This document shows, piece by piece, positions 32,460 through 42,977 of a stretch of DNA of 64,000 bases; positions within the stretch are counted from its first letter, which is position 1, and every line of letters starts with the position of its first letter. The DNA lies in assembly GCA_037127315.1 (NCBI GenBank), contig JBBBDQ010001269.1, positions 2,173,001-2,237,000 of the forward strand. Reading direction: 5' to 3'. Under the pieces are notes generated by a model that was given only the letters and a program-made list of their open reading frames with translations, did no database searches and had not been told where the DNA came from. The stretch is from Ascarosepion bandense. Lineage: Eukaryota; Mollusca; Cephalopoda; Sepiida; Sepiidae. Both the position numbers and the translations under genes were made by a program.

Positions 32460-33300
32460 TAAGATGCGATGTTGAACGCGATTGAAATTTATAAATACTC
32501 ACAGAAAGATAAAAAATTCGGAGAGAATTACAGACGATACGAGGATATTTTTAATATCGACTGTCAGCATTGGAGCAAAAAGAAAAAATTATGACTTCTC
32601 AGGAAATGAGGTACAGACAAACACACTAAGTTCCTAGACTATATTCTCCCTAAAAAAAACGAATGATCTAACGTTCGATGAGGCAGTGACAGGCCTCACA
32701 GAGCTATTTAGCCGCAAAATCTCGTTGTTCCATAAAAGGTGGAAATACCTTAATCTCAGAAAAGACGAAAACATGGACTATTCTACTTTTATAGCTATCG
32801 TCAATAAACACTCTGACGATTTGAAATTGTTGGAGCTTACAACAGACGTATTCAATTGTCTCATATTTGTCCAAGGACTAGTTGCTACTAAAGACAGCAA
32901 AATGAGAAAATGCATGTCGACCAAACTGCAAAACGAGTCAGGTCTAACGTTACAAAAATTGTTAGAAGCTTGCGAGAAATGCCTCAGCATAAAGAAAGAT
33001 AGCAGGGACATTGAAGAGCCAGGAGTCGCGCACTTTCGAAGGGTAAAAAGAAATTTACGCTTTGTACCCTTCCCACAGACAAAACAAAATTATAATGCCA
33101 TAGAGAAAAAATACAGAACTACGTTTGACAAGAATCTAGTAAAAACAAGCCTCCCCCTTCTGCATGGTACAGATGTGGTGGATGGCATTAGCATAAAGAT
33201 TGTTTTTTATTTAATATAAAAAGTACCGAGTGTGTGGTAAAATGGGCCACAAAGCATCGGTATGTAGAAATAAAAACAAAACTAGTAGAATAAGATCTGC
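32460..33300 (+). pseudogene. Ty3/Gypsy gag with zinc-knuckle relics
   Basis: Gag structural protein of the LTR element, forming the virus-like particle in active relatives. Frames give 'YEDIFNIDCQHW', 'KFLDYILPKK' and, in a 177-codon frame from 32686, 'DEAVTGLTELFSRKISLFHK' type sequence and 'CLIFVQGLVATKDSKMR'. Downstream, 'RCGGWH.HKDC' and 'KYRVCGKMGHKASVC' correspond to two CCHC zinc knuckles, each with its first Cys replaced (W, Y), and a stop lies in the first. Several frameshifts; no functional Gag. Confidence 0.85.
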
Positions 33301-33344
33301 TAGAGTGGAGAATAATAACAAGAACAAGGAAAACGAGAAAATAC

Positions 33345-33970
33345 GTTGAAATTGAAATTCTGAATAAAAACATTAAATTGCAATTGGATTCGGGATCTGA
33401 TTTGACTAAATTGAAATTCTGAATAAAAACATTAAATTGCAATTGGATTCGGGATCTGATTTGACTATGTAAACTTACAAACATGGCGAGAGTTAAATAG
33501 GCCGACCATGCTACACATTCGAAAAATTGCAAAACCAATAACAGGAAGCAGACTTAAACTGGAAGGAGAAATTATTGTAAATCTAAAATTTAAAGAAAAA
33601 ATCAGAAAATTAAAAATCTACGTAACGAAAAACACACACAATCTGGTAGGAACGGATTGGATGCAGAAATTTAATATGTGGAATTTACCAATTGATGCTT
33701 GTTGCAAAAAAATAAAAATAATAAAAAGCGTGACAAAAGCGGTATTTTCAAGAAATAAAAATGTCACAACAGAAATCGCGCAAAAGAAATCCGTATTTAT
33801 CACACCGATAGTTACGGGAAAAACTTGCAATCCAGACGAACTAGAGACACACATAAACCAAAGAAAGAACGAAGAGCCAAGTTCGTCATTTTCAAAAAAG
33901 TTTAGCGGGATGGGAAAAAAAACTTTGGAAGCCGTTGAGAATATTAAATCTCAAACCAAAAAAAAATGTT
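33345..33970 (+). pseudogene. Ty3/Gypsy aspartic protease, active site duplicated
   Basis: 'IEILNKNIKLQLDSGSDLT' carries the retropepsin DSG active site. The DNA for it is tandemly duplicated (about 33350-33408 and 33409-33467, 59 bp), giving two DSGS motifs in different frames. After a frameshift a 154-codon frame (33508-33972) continues with 'RPTMLHIRKIAKPITGSRLK' and 'NLVGTDWMQKFNMWNLPI', the C-terminal half of a Gypsy protease. It ends at 'FSGMGKKT', where RT would normally begin. RT, RNase H and integrase are absent. Confidence 0.85.
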
Positions 33971-33984
33971 AGCTCCTCCAAAAA

Positions 33985-34002
33985 AGAAGCTAGGGAGGGA
34001 AG
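33985..34002 (+). promoter_or_regulatory. Polypurine tract
   Basis: 'gaagctagggagggaag' lies immediately 5' of the 3' LTR, where plus-strand DNA priming occurs in LTR retrotransposons. Its presence shows that the pol deletion is internal and not a 3' truncation. Confidence 0.7.
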
Positions 34003-34335
34003 TGTTAAGGAGCCCACTTTTTTACACACGCAATGGACTCGTCCAAGGTGTACTTATAATCCTGCCTACAGAGAACGGGTGTCTGTAGCGTGTTAGAGAG
34101 TTGTTTTTTGTTGTTAGAGTTGTAGTGTTTGTCACTCTTAGGTCAGCAAGAATATAGACTTATTACCCGGACTTACTTGTTTATGTATATTTGACTCCTT
34201 CGAACATGTATTCCTGAATCGACTAACCGTGTACAGGTTGTATATCTTTTGTTCGATATACTTACATTTTTACTCTCATATCTTTTTTTGTGTTATTATT
34301 ATATTGTGTGGTTTCCTAAACAAGAATCCACAACG
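34003..34335 (+). repeat. Gypsy 3' LTR
   Basis: Starts TGTTAAGG, ends near 'ccacaac', about 332 bp. Aligns with the 5' LTR except for the 245-bp block there. No clear target-site duplication; 'gttatc' occurs near both outer ends but not exactly at the LTR edges. Confidence 0.85.
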
Positions 34336-34709
34336 CTGTTATCGCTTATATTGTCATCATCTCGTCCGTACACATTGTACGGTTTGATTAATCTTGGTTT
34401 ATTTTAATTTCAAAGATGAAGAAGCTACTGTGTAATTGAAACGATGTTTTTTTTGTTTGTTTTTTTTGTTTTTTTAAGGAGAAATTCATCTAAAATAAGG
34501 AATGTGATGAGTATTTCTTATTTATTCGATTGACGTGAACATTATAACATTTATTATTGAAAATTTTAATTGTCAAGTTTTTATCGGGTTTTATATTTTT
34601 ATGTATTATCTTTCTTTATTGACGTTCTTTCACAACGGATTGTTTTGCCTGCATTATCTTTTTTGGACGCATATATTCATGCATAACTTTCTCAATGTTT
34701 TTTTTTGTC
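34336..34709. other. No recognisable feature
   Basis: T-rich, nothing identified. Confidence 0.4.
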
Positions 34710-34925
34710 CAAATACCCTTGGGAAAGGTATTAATCCGTCTCTTGCCTCCAGTTACGGGTTAAATAATAGGACAGATTGGGTTTTATAGCCTTAGCTGGC
34801 AACTAGTCTACCGCAGAAAGCAATGGCAACTTACTGTGGGATAATCTTCTGCCCAGTCAGTCATGTCTCTTTCAAGACATGATCGCCCAAAACGTGTATC
34901 ATGTATGATACTTAACTGACTGACT
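34710..34925 (+). repeat. S1 SINE, 5'-truncated
   Basis: From 'caaatacccttgggaaaggt' to 'cttaactgactgac'. First element of an S1-spacer-S1 composite. Confidence 0.85.
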
Positions 34926-35027
34926 GAATATAATAGTTTAAAACATAATCGAAACTTCTACCGAGTATAAAGTGGGGGATCACTTTTATATTGTTTTGAA
35001 GTAATAAATTGTTATCCTACTAATTAC

Positions 35028-35150
35028 AGAAAGCAATGGCAACCTACTGCGGGATAATCTTCTGCCCAGTCAGTCATGTCTCTTTCAAGACATGATCGCC
35101 CAAAGCGTGTATCACGTATGGCACTTATCTGACTGACTGAACATAATGTT
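35028..35150 (+). repeat. S1 SINE, 3' fragment
   Basis: From 'cagaaagcaatggcaaccta' to 'gactgactgaacataat'. Separated from the previous S1 by the same spacer type as at 2715-2815. Confidence 0.85.
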
Positions 35151-36480
35151 GGCACCTTATCTAGCTATATCCCCTAAGCTTTGATTGTTCCTGCAATTGA
35201 TTTCTTTTAAAACATTGGATAAAACTTTTCACACGCACAGTTTCCCGTGTATATGAATATCCTCCGTTGATTTTGATATGGCTTAAACGATCTCTTGACA
35301 CAAGTACTTCACATGATGCAACTGAACACCAAATCTATTGTAATGAAGTCGGTAACAACAGCAGCAAGTGTTAATCGGTCCTTCATAAACTTATCCAAAA
35401 TTAGCTGCTTATACTTCTAGGCTAAATTCTGTTCTGGTCATTTTCAGCCGCTTTGCATGCATTGACCTCTTCGACTCAGCTAACCGCTTCTTCTGCTCAT
35501 TTGACTCATTTGTTTTTCTTTCTTGATCTTGTCCAATAGCCAACGCTGCTCTTTTTCCTCAGACGTCTCTACATCTATCTGTCCCTTCATTTGGTTTTTA
35601 TGGAGGCCAGCCGATTCTTTATCTGCTCCTTTGATTCGCGTATCCTTCTGGATCCTTTAAGCCTGCCGTTACTCCTTCTGCATCTTTAATTCAACCTCTC
35701 CACATTTCTCCTTCTTAATTCAGTCCAAAGCCCGACATTGTTTTGTATGTTAGTCTGTTTACTTTTCCCCTCTGCTGCTGTTTCCTATTTCTGCAGAAGT
35801 TAATGTTGAATCTCTGCAATTTCTACTAACCGAAACGCTTCATGAATTCGTCATTCTGCTTTCGCTTTTGAGCTGGACTTTTTTATTTTAATTTCGGTAC
35901 GTCTTCTTCTTATACACGTTTTAAAACATGAAATATTTAATAACAACACTTGCAATCACTTTTTCTATTTAATAGATTACTTTTTTTTAAAAGAGGACAC
36001 ATCGAAAAGCAGCTGCAGAAGATTTAGTAACAGTAATGACTAATTTGTCATCAAAAGAATTGGTAAAAGCTGTAAGTATTCAGACGAATTCAATATTGCC
36101 AAATTGACTGAAATTTTCTCAACTTTGATTCATACTTATCTTTTGATCTTTCATACGGATGGACGCATGCTTAAGTTCTCTCTCTTCATCTAAACTTCCA
36201 ACGACAGACAGACTTATTTCTCTCTATTTTTTAATCAATTATACTTTGACCTCTCTTTGAATGCCTTTAGTACAGATTTTCAGACATACCTGTTTTTACT
36301 TTTCATGGTTCATTTTATGTCTGCATTTAATTTTTAGAGCGGACGGGTTCACTTTTTGGATCTTCCCTCGGTCAAGTTAATTGCAGTTATTATCATTTTA
36401 ATGATCATCTCTTGCTAATCGGTAATTACTTGGTGGAGGTTTGCGCTCTTTGAATGTTCTTCTTCATCTTATTATTATTA
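35151..36480. other. Unidentified; charged minus-strand coding trace
   Basis: No repeat recognised. On the minus strand at 35460-35730, shifting frames give highly charged sequence such as 'SEEKEQRWLLDKIKKEKQMS' and 'EKKRLAESKRSMHAKRLK', which looks like a decayed coiled-coil or basic repeat protein. I do not recognise a family with confidence. 36471-36506 is a short (ATT)n/(TAG)n tract. Confidence 0.3.
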
Positions 36481-36499
36481 TTATTAGTAGTAGTAGTAA

Positions 36500-36770
36500 T
36501 AATAATAAACAAAACAAACACTGGTATGAACAACATCCAGCTCCAGTTACAGAAATAGAAGATGTCAGCATTCTATGGGATTACACCATCTACAGATAGA
36601 AAAACTGAAACAAATAGGCCGGACAATATTGTTAAAAACCAGAAACACAAAACTTGCCTAATAATTGATATGGCTTATCCAGCGGATTGTAACATAGCAA
36701 CCAAAGAATTTATAAATTCCTTCAGAGGGGGCACCAGTGGGCTAAGCTCATGGGAGCAGAATCGTTGAAA
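36500..36770 (+). pseudogene. Non-LTR element C-terminal domain (RLE-like)
   Basis: Two frames give 'HWYEQHPAPVTEIEDVSILW' plus 'DYTIY', then 'TETNRPDNIVKNQKHKTCLI' and 'IDMAYPADCNIATKE'. The R-PD...LIDxAxP pattern is that of the C-terminal region of non-LTR elements with a restriction-like endonuclease (R2-type). This is the only trace of such a family here, about 80 residues, with a frameshift near 36598. Confidence 0.65.
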
Positions 36771-36794
36771 TTATTTGTAGAATAGACAGTGAAG

Positions 36795-37195
36795 TCACAT
36801 TACGCCGGTGAGAAAGTGACTGCATCTGAGCTATCAATCCGGGATCAATCACATTGCAGATTCTCTGTTAGATTTTGTCAAGAACCCCGAGGGGAATAGC
36901 AGGGTAACCCGACCAGATGTGACAGCAGTATTCAATACACAGGCGGATGGTAGATTTATATATCTGCAGGATGAATTCAGACGGGAAAATTTCCTGGTCC
37001 TACACAGATTTATCTATGAGTTAGATGTACTCATTCCACTTGAAGTCTGGTGAGAGAGTTAAGCCGAGGAGGTGAAGTGTTTTGCTTTCAGGGAGTCTAG
37101 CCTGATCCAGCTAATGGGAGGTAGGAGCGATTGACTGTGGTGATTAACAGATAGCAGCTTCTTTTTGGAGGCATTAAAATTCAATTGGGTCAACG
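36795..37195 (-). pseudogene. LINE-A internal fragment
   Basis: Minus strand from 'NASKK' and 'LPESKTLHLLGLTL' type sequence (37150-37060) through 'ILQIYKSTIRLCIEYCCHIW' (about 36900-36970) to 'SHRRN' (36800). Both ends are truncated; no family tail. Confidence 0.8.
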
Positions 37196-37230
37196 TATAT
37201 ATGACGATTAAGATACCAATTCATATTCAT

Positions 37231-37241
37231 AGTTACTCTCA

Positions 37242-37300
<59 letters not shown>
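37231..37300. repeat. (CT)n(TA)n microsatellite
   Basis: CT tract passing into TA. Confidence 0.97.
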
Positions 37301-37570
37301 GAGAGAGAGAAATGAAAACTCATCACACAATTATACGATTATAAGTCCATAAACTATTTCAGCAGTTGTAAAAATACAAGCTACCTCATGGGACCCGAAG
37401 AATCAGATTTGGTTTTCGTGTCTCATTAATTGTGTTGAGCTTTTCTCTATATATTATATTGTTCATTATAATATTCATTGAGCTCTCTATTTTTTCTATT
37501 TTCTATCAATAAGATTTATTCTGGATTATCCTCTGTTTTTACAGGTTTGTCATTATTTCCTTTATATCCT

Positions 37571-37759
37571 TAATGGAAAAACTTACAATACTGGGGGAAG
37601 ATAGAACTCGATTAAGAATAAACTTTATTATTTCACTTTTTATTTCTCTCTTGTGGAATTTCATGTTTACACCCCCGTTACATTTTAATATTTATTGAAT
37701 AAAGTTTATTTTTTTATCGAGTTCCATCTTCGCCCAGTATCGTAAGTTTTTCCATTGTT
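37571..37759. repeat. Foldback element with arms of about 60 bp
   Basis: 'ggaaaaacttacaatactgg' to 'aataaactttatt' (37573-37632) is repeated as its complement at 37690-37757, with a loop of about 60 bp. It looks like a small foldback or MITE-like element; no TSD was determined. Confidence 0.85.
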
Positions 37760-37894
37760 TTTTGTCCTCTATTTTTTACCCTTTGTAATAAAGACAACGT
37801 AGCCCCTTGCCAATAGTTGGACGAAAGGTTCCTCGGGATCATTATGACATCTATTTTGTTTAAGGTTATTAACTTATTCTGTGGGTACAAATCA

Positions 37895-39015
37895 TTAGAA
37901 TCAGGTCAGAGATAGTACAAAAACAGTGCTAGTTCGTCAAAGACATTGGAACAATGAATGGCATATTTATGATTAGGATGCTATCAGAAAGGACATTATA
38001 AATGTGAAAGGCCAATCATTTTGATGAACCACATTACAAAACTGATCGTCCGAATCCTGATGAATAGAGTGAGAAGCAGAATCAGGCCAGAGGTAGTACG
38101 ACAACAGTGCTAGTTCGTCAAAGACATGGGAACAAGGAATGCCATATTTATGATTAGGATGCTATCCGAAAGAAAATTAGAAATGAGAAAGGACGTGTAC
38201 TTATGTTTTATCAATTATGCGAAGGCGCTAGTGCTGATTGCAGACACGGAAAGGAAGAAGAATTCCTGCAGAGTGTACCGGGGGAGAGTGACAAAAAAAG
38301 GACTACAAATAAACCTTAAGAAAACTGAATGCATTGTCATATAGAGCAACCCAAAATGCCAAATACAGGTGGGGGATATTTGAATCAAGCAAGTACAAAG
38401 ATTTAAATACCTAGGAAGTGTTCTAGCAGGAGATGGAAAGTGCGACGGAGATCCGAAGGTGAATTGGTATTGCGAAGGACACGTTCCAGAAGTTCACTAA
38501 AGTATTAAGACACAAAAAAATTTCACTAAAAACAAAGCAAATAGTGCTAGAGTGCTGTGTGATGTCAGTTTTTCAATACGGCAGTGAATGCTGGACAATA
38601 TTATCGAAAATGAGGACAAAACTTGAAGCAGGGGAAATTTGGTTCTACAGAAGGATGTTAAGGATATCATGGACCGATCATGCGAGCAACGATGAGGTGT
38701 TGGAAAGAATAGCAACGAAAAGGAAATTAATAGTGAGCATCAGGAGGAGACAACTGAAGTTCCTGGGACATGAAATGAGGAAGGAGAGCTTGGAGAACCT
38801 GATACTGACAGGCCAGATAGAAGGAAAAACAAACAGAGGAAGGCAACGGATAACATATGTGAAGGGCCTGATCAGGTGGATGACGGAACGGGTGTTGTGA
38901 GGTGTAACAGGAGCAAACATACAAAGAGCCTCCAGGGATAGGGAGACGTGGAGAACCATGATCAGCTACGTCCTGAAGGGACAGGACACATACAAGAAGA
39001 AGAAGGCGGTCGGAA
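37895..39015 (+). pseudogene. RTE-B reverse transcriptase, long copy
   Basis: Contains RT motifs upstream of the catalytic block: 'GTRNAIFMIRMLSERKLEMR' and 'DVYLCFINYAKA'. A deletion then joins directly to 'LIADTERK' (the YADD is lost), followed by 'LQINLKKTECIVI', 'FKYLGSVLAGDGKC', 'QYGSECWTI', a 118-codon frame (38544-38900) with 'WFYRRMLRISWTDHASNDEV' and 'ENLILTGQIEGKTNRGRQR', and the terminal 'WRTMISYVLKGQDT'. About 95 bp around 'ttcgtcaaagacat' are duplicated (37895-37990 and 38082-38172). No product. Confidence 0.9.
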
Positions 39016-39179
39016 AAGTACGCCACAAAGAATTGATAGAAATAATCAGCAACCTCGACATATTTGGAAAAACATAAGAGTAATGGAGAATCTCTACTGG
39101 CAACAAAACGTCTGCATACGGACAGGTAACGAATTCAACAGATATACAAAGGTCGAAAGTAGCTAAGATAAGCACGTGT

Positions 39180-40075
39180 TTTTCACCGGATCTATTCAAC
39201 TTGTACAGCGAGACTATTCTGAGGACCTTAGTTATTATGACACGATTTGTCATTGGAGGCCACAATTTGAAAACATAAGGAACGCAGATGATACAGTGCT
39301 GATAGCAGACACTGAAAGGAAACTACAAGAACTCTTACAGAAGTTAGAGGAAGAGTGACAAGAAAGGACACAAATGAACTGCAAGAAAACTGAATTCATT
39401 GTCATCAGCAATAGGAATAGCGCAAAATGCCAAATACAGGTGGGGATACTAAAATCAAGCAGTTAAAAAATGTAAATACTTTGGAAATGTTCTGACAGTG
39501 CCCAGAAAGTGCGACACAGAGATCCGAAAGCAAACTAACGTGGCGAAGACGCATTCCAGAATCTGAGTAGAGTATTAAAAGACAGGAAAATTTCACTTGA
39601 AACAGAGAAGAGAGTACTGGATTGCTATATGATGTTACTTCTAATATGGCGGTGAATGCTGGACAATCTAATCGAAGGTGAAGGAAAAACCTGAAGCAAC
39701 TGAAATGTGGTTCTACAGAAGGATGATGCGAATATCGGGGATAGAGCATTTGAGCATTAATGAGGTTTTGGAAAGGATGGAAACGAAAAGAAAAGCCATG
39801 CTTAACATCAGGAAGAGACACCTAAAGATCGTAGAACGTGCAGTGAGGAAAAAGGACTGAGAGAATCTGATACTAACAGGCCAGGTAAAGGAAAATACAT
39901 ACAGGAGAAAACAGCGAGAGCATACTTGACGAGACTGAACAGCCAGATGGCAGAACGGGGGTTGGGTAGTGTAACAGGAGAAAGCGTGCTAACACCAGTG
40001 ATAGGGATACGTAGAAAACCATGATCGCTTACGTCCTAAAAGGACAGGGCACATAAAAGAAGAATATATATGCCA
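39180..40075 (+). pseudogene. RTE-B reverse transcriptase, second copy
   Basis: Follows the previous copy in the same orientation but begins further 5' in the protein: 'SPDLFNLYSETILRTL', then '.ADDTVLIADTERKLQELL' (RT motif C with the Tyr changed to Asn, NADD), 'KTEFIVIS', 'WFYRRMMRISGIEHLSINEV' and a decayed C terminus to 'gtcctaaaaggacagggcac'. The change at YADD plus stops indicate inactivity. Confidence 0.88.
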
Positions 40076-40195
40076 ACTGTTTATAAGAAATTATAATGTG
40101 AGTATAAAATGGGGGATCACTTCTATATTATAATCAATATATAAACTGATTCCTCATTTTGTGGCCATGCTCCTTTTATACATTTATATTCTAGG
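40076..40195 (+). repeat. RTE-B-linked spacer (left half)
   Basis: 'tgccaactgtttataagaaa' to 'ttatattctagg' is shared with 59500-59620. In that paralogue the spacer continues directly into another RTE-B piece; here it is interrupted by a Helitron. Confidence 0.8.
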
Positions 40196-40929
40196 CTAGC
40201 AGTATAGCCCGGCGTTGCTCGGGCGTAATTAAAGCTTTAAAACTAATCCATGGTTCTGGAGCTCAGACTCTTTAGACGTTGACACGAAAGACTAAAAAGC
40301 AATAGCTGTTTCCAGTTAAAGCGAAACCGTAGACTGAAAGAAAAATGAATGGATGTAAGTCAAATTTTGATTTCCTGGTATATCCTGGATATCAAATAAG
40401 TGTTTTTCGTCGTAAACTGAATTTTTAAGCCTAAATAAGTCCTCTGAGTAAATGGTATCATGGCTGAGACTAAGAACTACAATTAAACCCGAAGTAAAAA
40501 ACTAAAATAAAAGGCTTAAAAAAAAAACAGACAAACAGGCAGATAAACAGACACACACATAAACATCTTGCCTTTCATTTATATATATATTATCGATTTT
40601 CTGCAGTATTGTAAGAACTGCAACATTCAAACTTCTGAATATCGTTTCTTGTGTCTTTGTATATGAGTGTATCAAAGTTGATTAAAATCGGACCACTCCT
40701 TCTGTAAGCCGACTTTTTCGATTATCGATTTTTTATATTTATCGGGAGTACCTTGACACAAAACCTAGCTAAGAACACTCGCAGGCGCTTTTAGTACATT
40801 TGTGTAAATTTTCAAGAAAATCGGTTCTGCCGTTTCGGAGTCTATAGATAACGGACACACACACACACACAGACTGACACACACACATACACATACAGAA
40901 ACAAAGTTCCCTTTATAAATACGTTTAGA
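40196..40929 (-). mobile_element. Helitron-H, non-autonomous, 734 bp
   Basis: Minus strand: starts TCTAAACGTATTTATAAA, contains 'gactccgaaacggcagaacc' (a block common in Helitron 5' regions), and ends with the GC-rich hairpin CCCGAGCAACGCCGGG about 8 nt before CTGCTAG. It sits between A and T as Helitrons do: the unoccupied paralogue at 59611-59630 (attctaga|tttgtggg) matches the two flanks here (attctagg and tttacggg). No target duplication and no Rep/Hel coding. Confidence 0.87.
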
Positions 40930-41070
40930 TTTACGGGTTTGAGCTAGTGGATCACAGAACGGGGATCGCATGGTGTAACAAGTGAAAGTGTGCTAAGAGC
41001 TACCATGAATAGGGAGACGTGGAAGGCCATGATCGCTTACGTCCTGAAAGGACAGAGCACATAGAAAAAG
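40930..41070 (+). pseudogene. RTE-B 3' terminal fragment
   Basis: 'gatcgcatggtgtaacaagt' to 'gtcctgaaaggacagagcac', the last 40 codons of RTE-B, matching 59625-59765 after the same spacer. Confidence 0.85.
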
Positions 41071-41181
41071 ATGAAGTAGAAGAAAAAATGTTTATGTTTC
41101 TAATTTTAACCTGAACCTTAGACTTGAAATTAAAGTGGTTTAAACTTGTAGCAATTTGACTAATCAGTGGTTGCTTCTTTT

Positions 41182-41249
41182 CATTTTGAGTATACCCGGT
41201 TAACATTTTGAGTATACCCGGTTAACATTTTGAGTATATCCGGTTTACA
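41182..41249. repeat. 22-bp tandem repeat, 3 units
   Basis: 'cattttgagtatacccggtt' plus aa, units starting at 41182, 41204 and 41226; the third has one change in the core. Confidence 0.95.
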
Positions 41250-41494
41250 TTTTTCTGCTTACTTAATCCTGAACGATAAGAAAGAAACTGAAATCTTTGA
41301 TTGCGCTTAGAGAGATTGCTTTGATCTCCATTCTCTTCATGTCGTCATAACTGTCATGTCGTTTCTAGATAGATGTCGCTGCATGTAGTTTCAGTATCCG
41401 TCACTGAGTCCGCAATCTGGATTAGTCTTAGCCATTTTCCGACCGGTTTTTATTGATTTAGACGATGAAATGTTAATTATTTTGGACTTTTACT

Positions 41495-41800
41495 CCTTGT
41501 GGTGCAGTGGATATCGGCTCGGAACGAGAAATCGGGGAGCCGAGTTCGAATTGTAGTTGAATTCAATGCATTCACTTACGCGCAAATACCCTTGGGAAAG
41601 GTATTAATCCGTTTCTTCGTTCTAGTTATGGGTTAAATAACAGGATAGATTGGGTTCTATAGCCTTGGCTGGCACCAGTCTGCCGCAGAACGCAATGACA
41701 ATCTATTGCGGGATAATCTTCTACCCAGTCAGTCATTTCTCTTTCGAGACATGATCGCCCAAAGCGTGCATCACGTATGGCACTTAACTGGGTGACTTCT
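41495..41800 (+). repeat. S1 SINE, full-length reference copy
   Basis: A box 'tggtgcagtgg' at 41500-41510, B box 'gagttcgaattgt' at 41542-41554, tRNA-unrelated body with 'aaatacccttgggaaagg', 'cagattgggttctatagcc' type sequence and 'gggataatcttct', then a hairpin 'tctctttcgaga' and the end block 'cacgtatggcacttaactg'. The Pol III-type promoter boxes are nearly consensus. The closest described class would be the tRNA-derived SINEs known from cephalopods; I cannot confirm identity. Confidence 0.9.
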
Positions 41801-41918
41801 TGTAAATTAATATAATTTTCTCATGACGGTTGAAATTAATAAATTAAGATTAAAACATTTAAATTATTTATGATCTTTCGCATTGTTTTCGTTACTTCTT
41901 TTGCCATATCACCGATGT

Positions 41919-42322
41919 TTAAGCTGTTTTAAATTCTGATTTTCTTCAGGTAATATACGTTGTAATTTCGTATATTAAGAAAAAGTCGGAGTGTCAGTCA
42001 GTTAAGTACCATACGTGAAACTTGAAAGAGACATGACTGACTAGGCAGAAGATTATCCCGCAGTTGGTTGCCATTGATTTCTGCGGTAGACTGGTTGCCA
42101 GCCAAGGCTATAGAACCCAATCTATCCTGTTATTTAACCCATCACTGGAAGGAAAAGACAGAGTAATATATTTCTCAGGGTTATTTGCGCATAAGTGAAT
42201 GCAATGAATTCAACTGGAATTCGAACTCGACTCCCCGATTTCTCGTTCCGAGACGTTTAAACTGTTTTAAATTCCGATTTTACGTTGTAATTTCTTATAT
42301 TAAGAATAGGTCGGAGTGTACA
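41919..42322 (-). repeat. S1 SINE flanked by long direct repeats
   Basis: Minus-strand S1 at about 41997-42254. On its left, 41919-41996 ('ctgttttaaattctgatttt' to 'gtcggagtgt') is repeated on its right at 42257-42322 ('ctgttttaaattccgatttt' to 'gtcggagtgt'). Repeats of 65-78 bp are far longer than a SINE target duplication, so the flank was probably duplicated by recombination. Confidence 0.85.
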
Positions 42323-42775
42323 ACCGCTAAAAAGTCTTGAACCTGACAATGAAGATGAGTACAACAGTCAAACTATGCAAAACAGTATAATAGTTAAAAT
42401 ATTTAGATGCATAATAATGGTTATGAGTAAACCAGTAAGCAAAATAAATCATCTTTCTGTCTTCAATAATCGTAATATTCGTTCGAATTTATGTATTGTA
42501 AAGTATTTTCTCTTGAAACATGCTTCAGATCTGTTAGCTGACGATAAAAACTAACTTAAACTCTTCTATATCCGCCTATAAATTTTCTGTTATATGCTGT
42601 TTTCGTACTTGCCGAATTTTTTAAAGATACATGTGCATGGCCTGTTTAAATACGACAGGGAAATTGTCTCTTAAGTTTTCGAATGATTCCCTCATGTTCT
42701 TTTGACTTTCTTTATTGCACAATGTTAACGATCTCATGTTTTCATTATAATTCCTCTTTTTATCAAAATTGAAAA
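42323..42775. other. No recognisable feature
   Basis: Nothing identified. Confidence 0.4.
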
Positions 42776-42804
42776 ATGTTAGACAAAATATCTGACAGTC
42801 TCAA

Positions 42805-42887
42805 ATTCCGTCTCTCTCGCTCTCCCTATCACTCTCTCTCTTTCTCTGTCTCTCACTGTCTGGCTGTCTGTCTCTCTCTCTCTCTCA

Positions 42888-42918
<31 letters not shown>

Positions 42919-42977
42919 ACTGTCTGTCTGTCTCTCTCTCTCTGTCTCTCACTGTCTGTCTGTCTGTCTCTCTCTGC
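42805..42977. repeat. (CT)n/(CTGT)n microsatellite, compound
   Basis: Alternating CT and CTGT blocks with a higher-order unit of about 50 bp ('tctctcactgtctgtctgtc' recurring). The open frames across it are artefacts. Confidence 0.95.

Noticed and set aside
31163..34345. 'gttatc' at both outer ends as the Gypsy target duplication
   Set aside because: It does not sit exactly at the LTR edges defined by LTR-LTR alignment, and Ty3/Gypsy duplications are usually 4-5 bp.
38544..38900. 118-codon frame as a host protein
   Set aside because: Matches the C-terminal region of the other RTE-B fragments in the window.
41495..41580. A functional tRNA gene
   Set aside because: A and B boxes are present, but no complete acceptor or anticodon stem can be drawn, and the segment is the head of a repeated SINE.
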